Assembly (NCBI RefSeq): GCF_040954835.1
Contig: NC_090703.1
Location: 9,915,001-9,979,000, forward strand
Length of the DNA stretch: 64,000 nucleotides
Source: Lepisosteus oculatus
Lineage: Eukaryota; Chordata; Actinopteri; Semionotiformes; Lepisosteidae
Direction: 5' to 3'
The notes beneath the pieces were generated by a model, which had not been told where the DNA came from, ran no database searches, and worked only from the letters and a program-made list of their open reading frames with translations. The position numbers were made by a program, and so were the translations under genes. Below are positions 46,157-57,800 of the stretch, in pieces; position 1 is the first letter of the stretch; every line of letters starts with the position of its first letter.

Positions 46157-49100
46157 TTACAGCATCATGAGTCCAGAGGAAACAGGGGCATCCCCAGTAG
46201 AGTTCCAGATGTAATACTCTGAGGACACAAGCTCTCGGGCTGCAGAAATAGGGAATGATGATGTCAGCTCCCTATAGGTAACAGCATTAGACAATACCCA
46301 AGAACATTTTCTAAAACCCACCACTAGGGGTCAGGGCCTATTTCCAAAGCTCTAAATCTGAGGGACACTGCCCAGTTTCTACAGAACAAAGTGCATGCCG
46401 GAGTAGCATGATGTCTGCTTCAGTGAAGTACCTTTATGAGATATGTTTCCAACCAACAGCAGACTGAACCTCTGCATGCAAATAAGTAAAGAGCAGCAAA
46501 AAGCAAACAAGTACAGTGAATGTATTAATGCTTGTGTGTGGTGAATAGAAACATGGTTTATAGGTTTGAAACCTTTGAGCAATAGTGAGTGCATTAGAAT
46601 AGGCGCTGTCAGTGTGCATATGTATATTCAAGTCTCACAATTTAATCTGACCAATGACACACTTTGTGACTTGAAGACCTAAATGTTTTTACCAGTTAAG
46701 TGTGCCGATGCCATGTATGTATTAACACTCACAGGTGCTGATGCGTGGCTTGGCGGAGGAGTACACCTGCACGGAGTGCTGGTCCACCGAGCATCCAGAA
46801 AGAGTCAGGTCAGGGACTCTGAAATACAGCTGCAAAACAGACACACACTGACTCTGTCACACAGCACTAATGACAGCACAGCTGAGAATAACGTGAACTT
46901 TCAATGACAAATTGAAAAAATGTAACAGGCCAGTATCACACATCTGTATACAATGAAATCCAAAACACCATTACAAGGAAGTCTGCACACAGATCAGGTT
47001 AAAGAACCAAATATCAACTCATGTCTGGGAATAAAAATAATCACTATATTTTATATGTAGTATAATATACACTATATCTTGATATGAAATTCACACCTCC
47101 ACATCAAGATAATTTAACACAAATCACCTGCTTCATCCTTTATATTTCATTTTCCCAGTAAAAACTAATACCATTCTCAATCATTATGAGTCAATATTTG
47201 ACACCAGATGAGGTACAAGCACTCAACCTGGAAAATGCGCCTTGTTTTAAACCAGAACCCTGTGTGCACAATCACCTTGATGTACGCAGTGAGTGCTGTG
47301 CAGAGAGGCTCAACAGGCCCTTGCGCCTGCCCAGAGAAACTCACAGTGCCTCCCAGGGAGACCTCTAAGGACCTGGGGAACTTCTGACCTTAGGGGAGAG
47401 AGGAAGAAAGAAACAAACGTTGTTTTTTTTTTACATCCTTAAAGGAACACTGGAAGCAGATGGGAAGATGCCTCAGATAGCTGTCTATGGCCATCCCTGA
47501 AATCGGTGCACACAAAGCTATAGAAGAGTAATAAAAACGACACCCTCTGCACCTACCCAGCACCCAAACCAGAAGGCCCTTCTCTCGAGATACCTCCAGC
47601 TGGCCTGAGCTCACACGCACGTCCACGTTGGTCAGCTGACCCCTGGTGAGAAATCACACCGGCCGTTTGTCCAGGTTACTTCTGACCAGTTGTCTCAACA
47701 GCAGACAGAAAGCATCAGCAGGCTTTAAAACAGAAACGGTGTATTGTACATCAGGGACGGGGTATATTACCTGTTGAAGAAGGGCAGGTGTGCCTCGCAG
47801 TACTCAAAGCTGTTCTTCACACTTTCGTGCAACTTCAGGCTGACGGTCACCTTCAACTGGTGCTCCTCCTCCTTCAGCTGATAGGACCCCAGGATGGGCG
47901 GCACAGGCACCTGAGCACAGGCAGCAAAAGAAAGAGGTCACAGGGAGATGAGGACCAGCTGCCTGAGGGCGCACTGGCTTTGAATTCCTGCCTCTACCAT
48001 TCAAAGGCCGTGTTGAGAGGTCTCTACACAATCCTATACTGTGTTACAAAGTGACTGGTGTGCTATGAAACTTAGCAACCAATTGTGTTAAAAGAAGCCA
48101 TCTTCGGCAAATAAGGAAGAGGAAGAGGTAGGTGATTCTGGAATGCTGCCAATCTGAGAAGCACAGGGAAGCGTGAAAGATCCCAGAAAAATATTTTAGG
48201 ACTGTTCTAGTTTAATTTATTTGAGAAAAATGCACCAAGCATCTCTGTGTGTTTCACTCCCTCCCTCTGAGACAGACTCCTGACAGTCTTTTAAGGGGAA
48301 GCGGGAAAATTTCTCCCAACAGCTGCAAAATATAATGTGTGTCGACAGCCACGTGGATGAAGCCGATTCCCTGGCTTTTTGCAAGGCTGGATGAGGTCCT
48401 TGGATCAATTGGCTGCTAACTACCAAACCGAAGGGCCTCCTCCGGTTTGCAGCCCTGTTTGTGATCTGGCATGCTCTGCCTCTGCCCGGGCCCGTCTGTA
48501 GGCAGGTCAGGCCCAGGCAGGGTATCCGTGCTTACGGCCTCATCCGCCCGGGAGGCCAGTCTGTGAGTGTGTACCCCTGCGTACCTGCGACGTGTAGCTG
48601 CAGAGGCAGAAAGGCTCCAGCGGCGGGGAGAAGGGGAACTTGTAGGGGCCGGAGAAAGCCGAGCCGTCGCCGTCGTCCACGCTGCTGGCGGTCAGGACGC
48701 TGGAGTCCAGGGAGGTCACGCAGGGGTGGACCAGCACGTCCTGCAGCGGGGAGCCGTTCGGCGGCAAACTGAGGGTGACGGTCACGTTCGGCAGCACCCC
48801 TTCCAGCTCACACTGACACAGCAGCGGGAGAGAGCACACTCTGGTGTGAGAGACGGCAGCATCTCTGCGCTGCTCAGAACAGAAAGCTTTCAAGCGCCTG
48901 CAGATGATCACGGGCATAATGCATTTATCAAGCCCCAGAAGCTGATAATCATGAAGAATCAAGGAAAAACCTTCTTCTGTAGAAAAGCCTTTACTTAACT
49001 GGTTCTGTTCTTTACCCCTCTGCTCCTACTGTAGTTCTCCCATCTACTGTCTCCACCCATTGTGTATTCTCATTGTGCATATCTTGTGTATTTTTGCATT

Positions 49101-50588
49101 GTTGTTGTCATTCTGTAAAGCGCCTTGAGAAGCCACCTTTAAAGGCGCTATATAAAATCAAGTTGTTATTATTATAAGAAGCCTGTTTGGGCATATCTGA
49201 GCAGCAGTTGTTAAGAACTAAAGCCTTACTTTGCCTTTTTATGGTAAGGCCACAGGGGAGCTCTTCTGGTTTGGTCGTAGTGTGGGAACGGAGAGGGACG
49301 CCGGACGCCTTCCCTCTCCCAGTCCTAACCCCTGCACCCCGGGGCTCACCTTGCAGGTGACCGTGCCAAAGACGTCCCAGAGGTCCTGCTTGGTGCGGCT
49401 ACCGTACTGCATGGAGCGCACGTGCTCGCTCAGCGCCACGTTGACCGTGGCTCGCCCGCGATGCCCGCCTGGCTTCCAGGCCGGCTGCTTCTGAGCCCCG
49501 GCGGCTGGCGGCGAGGGGGCTGGTGGCAGACCCGCCTGGGGGGTATCCAGAGGGGTCCCCAGGGGGCAGACTTGCAGGACCACAGCGGGCAAGATGGCCA
49601 GACGCGAGGCAAGGAGGTCCGCTTCAGCCTTTCCCCCCGGCCCACACAGGAAAGCCTGCAGCCCCGCCAGCAGCGAGAGGGCCTGGGACACAGAGGCCAG
49701 GCTGGGTAGCGGGGGCCGAGGCTCAGGGGGGGCATCCACCAGGGGCAGGCAGGCCAAGATCAACCCCCCCTGGGTGACGGCCAGCAGGGGCCACAGAGCG
49801 CCGCCCTCCCGGCCCTCCAGACGCAGCTCCAGGGCTGGGGAACGCTGGGGGCGGGCGCAGTCGTCCCGAGCAGCCACAAAGGGCTTTTCGGGGTCCGTCA
49901 GTGCCAGCTCTGTCAACAGGGGGTGCAGCACAGCCGCGTCCTCGGGGACAGCCACATACTTCGCCCCGGCCATCTCCCGGGCACGTCTCTCGACCGTCGG
50001 GTACCGCCTGTAAGACCCACGGCAACACACTGAGAGAGGGGCGGTCAGCCAGCACACGGAAAGCGCAGTTAGAGTTGTGTATACAGCTGCACTTTTCTTT
50101 ACGCTGGGCAGTTTATTAGCACTTTTCTGATGGAATGTAAACTCGCGGAACCAGGCCATTCTGAACTTTCTGCTGGGGAAAGCGCTATGTACTACCCTGA
50201 AACAGGAGGGATGAGAACTTGAAAGGTCTCAGCTGGCTGCGGCTTCTTTTTCCCCATCACTGCTGATCGAGTGCGGCTGCAGACGCGCTGGCTCCGGCTG
50301 GCGCAGTTCGCGTTTTAAAGTCGCCCCAGCGGAAAACCACCTGACTTACAAACTCTCAATCATGTGTCGTGTGAGAGTGAAACTAATGGCCCATATAAAA
50401 ACATCACAACTGACACTTGTGCAGGACTTCTTTATTGGTTATTAATAAAAAAAACACGTCTTTTAGGTATATTCATGGGTTTGAGGTGCAGTAATGAAAA
50501 CAGTAAGCGAGGTCACTTACTTTGAGAACCGTACTGTCCCAGGCTCTCCTTTGCAGTGGCTGATGATCCACAAAGCCCGAATACTCAT
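46157..50588 (-). CDS. ap5m1: AP-5 complex subunit mu-1 (MUDENG), 8 exons, 490 aa
   Basis: Exons in transcript order: 50588-50521, 50007-49350, 48812-48585, 47910-47771, 47642-47557, 47388-47276, 46829-46733 and 46239-46157. The sum is 1473 nt including TAA, giving 490 aa, the same as the human protein. Exon 1 encodes [14 protein letters not shown] and GTVRFS, joining to [11 protein letters not shown], which rules out upstream in-frame codons in exon 2 as the start. The N-terminal longin-like half is followed from QKQPAW onward by the mu-homology domain: [103 protein letters not shown] and [11 protein letters not shown]-5 acts at late endosomes/lysosomes in Golgi retrieval, with the SPG11/SPG15 proteins. 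The exon 2 linker is Gly/Pro/Ala-rich and GC-rich, more than in mammals. Confidence 0.96.
48325..48445 (+). repeat. Interspersed repeat with inverted ends, 3' part
   Basis: The segment contains GATGAGGTCCTTGGATCAATTGGCT, then CTAACTACCAAACCGAAGGGCC and CCTCCTCCGGTTTG. The last part is the inverted counterpart of the CAAAC.AGAGGAG head at 58837. It lies in AP5M1 intron 3. Confidence 0.65.
48957..49185 (+). mobile_element. L2-type LINE 3' end
   Basis: This is the same sequence as 61715-62150 in opposite orientation: AGAAAAGCCTTTACTTAACT, TTTACCCCTCTGCTCC, then TCTGTAAAGCGCCTTGAGAA and GGCGCTATATAAAATC with an (ATT)n end. Only about 230 bases of the 3' end survive, in AP5M1 intron 2. Confidence 0.82.
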
Positions 50589-51888
50589 TTTACCTCCTTC
50601 CGTGCCTTTATTGTAAATGTGTACAAATGCTGACTTTTACTCGATCTTCTTACGCCCAGTCGAGTAATCCAGTGTGCGCAAGATTAGCTACATGCCTCCC
50701 ATTTCGTTTTCACTCGTCACTCCAGCTCCAGTGCGACTGACACTCGTCTAAATAAAGTTAACAATTATGTGTATCAAAACAACGAATCGGTCGCACGTTA
50801 CTGTGAAAAAATAAGACGATTATCGATCCATCTACAGCAACTGTTCGATACATTTTTTTCTACAAAGAAGTGCACAGACTAATCTTGCAATTAGCAATAA
50901 AAATGTTTGAGAACAGCTCTCCCAGTCCATGTGTATGCTGACCGCTGTTAAAGGAAACGGATACAAAATAAAGTGCTGTTTCACGTTACTGTTCAAAATT
51001 AAAAATCAAAACTCTAACCTCTTGCGTTTACAACACAACTACTTCCTGCTCAAGGGAACACGTGCTGACACGCCTGCGCGCTGCAACTCGTGAGCGCTAG
51101 GCTCCGCCCCCCTATGTCGGGCACGCGCTCCAGCAAGCCAAACAGCGTTTGTACTTTCGGCTAGAAATTGGGTGCTCAGTATAAACGTTACTTATCGGAT
51201 CATGTGGGTGTGTCTCCTTCCTATTTGTAGAGAACCACCATAATGCAATAAACTAGCAGTTTCAACAGCTTAATGCATGCCATCTGATATGCATTTAGCT
51301 GTTCATATACCTTAAAAGCACGGTCGGAACACCTGTACCTGATCTCATCATTAAAACAAAAATGCTTTAAAACGAAATATTTTATTTAACGGTACACAGA
51401 CTTGTTTCCTGGAGAAATAAAACGAATTGAGAAAACTGAAGGGAATCACGAGGTTCACAAGGTCATACATTCAATGACTTAAAAAATAACTGAAACCTAA
51501 AATGAATCGCTAATTTCTCATTTTTTAATCATTCCGGTCTCCAGATAATTCTGACACAGGTTATTGGGTTTTTTTTCCAGAGCAGTCCCACGCTACTTCC
51601 CAACGCCCAGCTCCACGGACAAACGCGCTCCCCCTTCGTGAGCGCGCCTAGCTCCGAGGCCGCGCCCCCTGGTGTGGGTGGGGCTTATTGTTTCTGTTTC
51701 CGGCCCGGATATGGCAGCTGTGTACAGGAAGTACAGGGCCTGTGGAAGACGGTGAACAACAGACTGCAAGAAAGCAGAAGAAAACAGAGGGGCTGCTTAC
51801 CCTGGGATTCTGCTATCTTTCCCGGTTCGGTCCGGTTCAGCCAACGCCGCCCTTTCTAGAGTTTCAGGTTGGAGCCGAAACTCAAATC
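50589..51888. promoter_or_regulatory. AP5M1-EXOC5 head-to-head promoter region
   Basis: The divergent genes start 1.3 kb apart. Two GC-rich blocks are seen, at 51050-51160 and 51590-51740, each with a TCGTGAGCGC and a CGCCCCC element. Between them the DNA is AT-rich, and 50400-51050 is also AT-rich. The second block includes a CTCF-like motif at 51662-51675. No TATA box is evident. The 5' end of AP5M1 mRNA may lie near 50600-51050, and that of EXOC5 near 51700. Confidence 0.6.
51662..51675 (-). promoter_or_regulatory. CTCF-like motif at the EXOC5 promoter
   Basis: On the minus strand ACACCAGGGGGCGC matches the CTCF core at 13 of 14 positions; the first C is replaced by A. It lies about 215 bases before the EXOC5 start codon. 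Confidence 0.4.
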
Positions 51889-54800
51889 ATGGCAACGACA
51901 GCTCAGCTGTTTGAGGTGGGGCTGCAGCGTAGCTTTGCAGAATATTGAGCTTTATTAAAGCTTGCAGTTTAATTGCGATAACGATTTTAATATTGGCTAT
52001 AATAACGACACGTTTAATATGCTTATCTCATCCCGGACACGCATTCGTGCTTGTGTTTCTTGTCTTCTTGATTTAACATCAATACCCTGTTCAATGAAGT
52101 GTGTGGTTGGTTGTCTGTCAAAGAAGCTCATATCCCAAATATAACATTTTTACAATTCAGATCTTTTTTTAATTAAACCTGCTACACACTCGCAGATCCA
52201 TAGAGAAATGTTGGCGGAATTATTATTTAACTCTCGTGTTTTGCAGTGATATGAATCTGGTAGTCCGGTCCAAGTCTCTTGGGATATAACAGGACAATGA
52301 TTCTGGGGCAGACGCTTACATCCAGGGAGGCCAGCAGTCCTCTCTTAGTAGCAGTAAGACGAGTAGGGAGTGGAATCGGAGAAGCGCCGTGTCGTTTTTG
52401 TGATTTGCAGTAGTGGAGTCCAGTGACGGGCTGTGTTGTTTCTGGTAGATCTCAGATCGGGTGCAGACCTTAACAGGGAATTAGTTAGTGTATGTCGTTT
52501 CACTGAAATGGAGTTCATGAACCACAGTTTGTTTTGCGTGGTACATTTGGATTACAAAGGCTGTCAGCTGTTCTTGCCACAGTTATTGAACAGAAGAACA
52601 AGGAATAAGTATGAGGGTTTTATTTAATCCCTTGGTCATGTTGTTACTGGTAGTTTCTGCTAAAACCTCTCCACGGTGTTTCTTAAGGCACCCTTAAGAT
52701 GCAAGAAGCTTGTTAAAAAGGCACTTTATTTTCCTTTTGAAATGAGATATTTTCAGGTGATGTTGAAACCAATGTGTGAAATACGTGAGGTTATTGGGTT
52801 CCTTCATGCTCTCTTCTGTTTGACATGTACCATGCAGGAATCCATTTGCTAGACAGGTAAGTTTGGATTGGACATTTTTGCCGTATGGCTCGCCACAGAA
52901 TTAAAATTAATTCTGAATCAATACCTAAACAATGAAGTTCACCCAATGGGGTGGGAAAAAAAAACATTTTCTTCCTGCGGAGCATCCTTGTCTTGAATTG
53001 TGATGGGCTGATCCCGAGCCCGGGCTTTTCCCAGCCTGACACTGTCTTCCTTTTCTTCTGGCAGGAGCCCTTTGATGCGGATGAGTACATTGAAAGGCTC
53101 GCCTGGAGGACCCCTGGGGGCGGCTCAAAAGGAGGGGCTGAGGCCTTTGATCCCAAAAGGTAGTGCTGGCCTTCCTCTTGATTTGTGGGCTTTTCCTCAG
53201 CTCGGCAGGAATATTTTTGTAGATCGGGATGCAGCTTCCCGAAAAAAATTCGGGGAAACTTACAGGGGGTTTTGCATACCAGCTGAAAAAGCTGGTATGC
53301 TTATAGAGATCTGTACACAGCATAAAAGAAACACATCAATTATAACAGCAATAACTTACACAGGAAAACAAATCTTTTTCCATAGATTTTTTGGTAGACG
53401 GACTTGACCTCGGTCATTTTGCCGATTAGCTCTAGTCATCCGGAGCTTCTCCACTCTGAAAGCCACAGGTTAGCATGTGTGCAGCCACTGTTGGAAGCAG
53501 TAAAGTAGTACAGCTGAGACTTGTGCTCTGCATCAGATTCTGTCCCATTGTTTTCATAGAGCGGGAACAGGCAGGTCCCGGTACATCACTGACTTCTGAA
53601 ACCTAGATGTCGCATCCTCTCGGATCATCCCACTCATTTTCGGTGGGGCTCCAGTAAGACAAACACGGCATTGCTGGCTGAATGTTACACATTCTCAGTT
53701 GCGTAACAGGGGCTTTTCTGCTCTCCTGCTGGAATGTTGTCATATCGGGATGAGCTCACAGGAAGGGCAGCAAGCGATGTCCGAGAAACTCCATCAGTGG
53801 AGCAACTACACGCTCGTGCCCAGGCCATCACCATCAATTGTACCCAGTAATTAGCATTTCATTTTGCACAGCTGCGTTGCACTTACTGATGTCCATCAGG
53901 CCACTCTACACAAAACCTTGATTTGTCGCTAAGGAGGACTTGGCTTCACTGCTGAGCAGTATACCTGAGGTGTTGCTCACACCACCTCATGGTGACTGTC
54001 ACAGACGTGTGGCAATGCTGGGGGTTGTCTTGTGGTTTCCCAAATTTAAATTCCTGCGGCCTTACTGATGAATTACAGTATTACCGAAGTAGGTGCAATT
54101 AAAAAAAGTTTAGAGGTTTTTACAGTAAGAAATTATAATTTAAGGTTTACATGCATTGAATAAAACATTATTGTGGAACAGGCTTACTGTCTGTTCCTCT
54201 GGCTTTGAGAGGAGATCCCATACTGCACTGCCAGCTCTATTGAGTTTCCTTCCCCCAGTAGGATTGGGAGCTGTTTTGGGTCTGGCAGGTGTGGCAATTC
54301 TGCAGTTAGGTCAATTAGGTCATTTTCAGGCTGTGTTTGGCTTATAACATCTTCTAAAGTTAGAAATTAAAACATCTGCAGAAGGTGATCGACAGTACTC
54401 TGATTATTTGGATTTTTATTAATCAAATCAACAAATAACATAACTTATTTTTGCTTTAAACAGTAGATGGCGATAGTGTCCACTAACAAAAATGTGAAAA
54501 TGTGCAGAATGAGAAGTCTTAATTATGATGAATCAACATGCATGCATGTATATATATTGTTCAAGCTGTCCTATATTTTTAAATTAAAACTGAGCATCAG
54601 GTCACAGTGGTTCACTGTGTTTATTTTCATTGATTGGCTTTGGGTTGTCAAAAAAACCTACCCATGTGCTAAAATGCAGCTCTTGGCCATCTACAGTGTT
54701 AGGAAGCCAGTTGATAGCTCTGTGGATCTCCAAATCCAATTAATCAGTTAATGCAAACTGAATCTCCTGCAGATTCACAGTGGTTGGCTAACTTCATGAT

Positions 54801-57800
54801 TCTTGAAATTGCAGTTTTTCTCGGAGGCTTATTTGTTAATGACTAATTAATAAAAACAATACCCAAAACATTCAATCAGTATCCAAAATCCATTCATTGT
54901 TTGAGAAACATCAATGCAGCATATATTTTCAAATCTCGTTTCTCAAAAAAAAAATTTTCTGGAACTCTTGCATATAGAAAGAATGATATTTTCAAATAAC
55001 CATCTTTAGACCAGGGGTGGGAAGGTCTTTGGGATTTGAAGAATCTTCAGGCTTTTGTTTCATTTTAGGTCTTAATAAAGCTTATTTTTAAGACAATGTT
55101 AAATTAAACACAGTAATAGAAAGATGGAGGAGCTGTGGTGGCTCAGACGACAAGGGCATGTAGCTCCTGACCGGAAGGTGCTGGGTTCAATCCCAGGTAG
55201 GGGCAGGTGAGGGGCAGCAGACTCAGCCTGCTTTCCAAATGAGTACCGGGGGGTTAATCCTTCTGGGGGTAACAGGCCTGCCAGAGCATGATGCTGACCA
55301 CATCACCTCCACCTCAAGTGTCGGATGGTCAAGAAAAATGATGGCCCTTGTCCCCCATTCCCCCATGGGTCTTTATGGCCTGAAAAGGGACCGACCTACC
55401 TAATAGGAAGATGCATATAAACTTGACTTTGTCCTTGGAATATTAGCTAATGGCAAAAAACATCTAACTCCTGACATTAAATTAGCACTTTTCTGGGCAC
55501 TCCACTCAAAGCACTTTACAGGTAACCATCCACCACCTGGATGATGCAATGGCAGCCATAGTGCGCTCATCAAACAAATGTATGTTTTGCTCGTTCTACT
55601 GCATCTTAGTCCTTAGGGGGCCGAGCCTTTGCATTCTGGGCTCTTTTTGGCAATTCTGTGTGCTGATTGCTGCCTGGCTGCTTGGTTCGATTCTGGGACT
55701 TTTTCCTTTGCTGCCCCTCTGCAGGCTGCTGGAGGAGTTTCAGAACCACATTGAGGAGCTGAAGCAGCTGGATGAGCGAATCCAGAGACGGGTGGAGAAA
55801 CTGGAGCAGCAGTGCCACAGGGAAGCCAAAGAGTTTGCCCGCAAGGTGCAGGACCTGCAGCGAAGCAACCAGGTCAGCTATCAGCCATCACCGGGCACTG
55901 TCTCTGCCCTCTGTGACTGCTCCTCATGGCATGTCCAGTATAAGATGCTGAGCACTGACAGACGGTTCTGCGAAGATCATTTGTTTTATTTGGTTTGACT
56001 GCTTTGGGTTAAGGCGTGATATCTGGTTGTTTACTGTCATTGCCAGCATAATCAGCAGAGGTTATCCAATAGGGCTGTCTGCGGAAGACAAGTAGACTTT
56101 TTAAAGGAGTACAGTTTACTTCTCCTCAGGTTTAATGTAGTGGAATATGCTTTTATTCTCAGAAGTATTTGTCTGTTTGGGGTCCGCCTCTTGGTGCGCT
56201 GGCAGTTTATCTGGTCCCTTTTGATAGGGTGATGTTCTGTGCCCCTTAAACCATCTGCCTGTATGTTTGCCTGTACAGGTGGCGTTCCAGCACTTCCAGG
56301 AGCTGGATGAGCACATCAGCTATGTGGCGACGAAGGTCTGCCACTTAGGCGACCAGCTGGAGGGGGTGAACACGCCACGTCAGAGAGCCGTGGAGGCCCA
56401 GCGCCTCATGACCTACTTCAACGAGTTCCTGGACGGGGAGCTGCGCAGCGATGTCTTCAACAACCCTGATAAGGTCACACTAACATGCTGCTCGGAGAGA
56501 ATCTCCCCTCTAATTACCACTGGACCGGCCAATATCCACTTCCTGTTTACATGACCGCAGTACTCAGATTTTGTTTGCTTGCAAAGGCACAAACACGGTC
56601 TGTTAGCTGTTAGTAGGCTATTGCAAGGACAGGGAGTCCAGGATCTGCCATTCAGTGCACGTGCAGAGAGACGTTTTGAATTACTTACGTGGCTCTGCTG
56701 CTTAAGATGAGTTGAGTACTGAAGATCCACTAGTCTGAAGAAAGACTGGAATGGAAGTCACAAGGTTGTTTATGCCTTTCCTATACCACAACTGATAAAG
56801 TTATTTAAGGTTGCTCACCTTTCATGTAACAATTAAAACTACGAGCCAACCATTAAGTACTGCACATGTAACTACTAGCTGTTCTCTCCTCCACCTTACA
56901 GAACTACTAGTAAACGCATCTCGACAGTTTGTCATGGCAAACCCAGCCATTCCCATTTACCCTTCTCACCATGGGCTTGGTGATGCTGTTTAGCTGTCCC
57001 ATAGACTGTTTTCCAATGCAGGAAGGCATGCAGTCGTCTGACTGTGGCTGGTCATGAGCTGCTGGAACAGAGAAGCATGTAAAAGCCTTCCATCTGCATT
57101 TTCAACAAGATCTACCCATTCTTTTAACACCGTCCTCTGTATAACCTTGGAAGAAAATTAAAGTGAGACACGTGCGGTCAAAGGGATATGTCTTGTAAGA
57201 CCTGCATGTGAATATGGTACTGACAGTAAGACACTGGCAGCATCTTTTCTGTAATGTCCCAAGACTGGACCTGGACATCATACTCAAGGTGGACATGAAT
57301 AACTAAAGCACTGTGAATATGTGAGTGTACCTAGAGCAGAATGGGAAGCTGTGTGTCAATAGCTGGAGGGACAGGCTTTGCTAATCCCTATAAAACGGAG
57401 GGCTGGCCTGCCAGCATGGAGACAAGTGCTTATAAACCCTGACTGCAGGGCGACGGCTACATCACTTACATGGGATTTAGCTAATCTTAGCTAGAGGACA
57501 GATACTTATAAAGCCTCACAGAGGAAAAGGCTGCATCTACCTCATGGGAGTGATTAATGATGTTAGCTTCAGCAGGCTTCTATGGGAACAGTGAAATGAA
57601 TTGTGTATCGTGGGCCCACCATTTATTTTGGGTATGAATTCATTCCCCCACTCCTTGAAAGTTAGTTCTGGTTAATTAAATTAGCAATGATTATTTACAC
57701 TCATTTTGCAATACACACAATGTAGAACAGTCCATTCCTATATCAAATATAAATGCGTGCACTCTGTATTTATTTCCTGTATTTGGAGGGCAGAGTGAAT

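Noticed and set aside
49239-50159. AP5M1 exon 2 frame extended to an upstream ATG at 50159
   Set aside because: The acceptor at 50007 and exon 1 at 50521-50588 give the conserved [11 protein letters not shown] start in phase; the codons between 50008 and 50159 are intronic.
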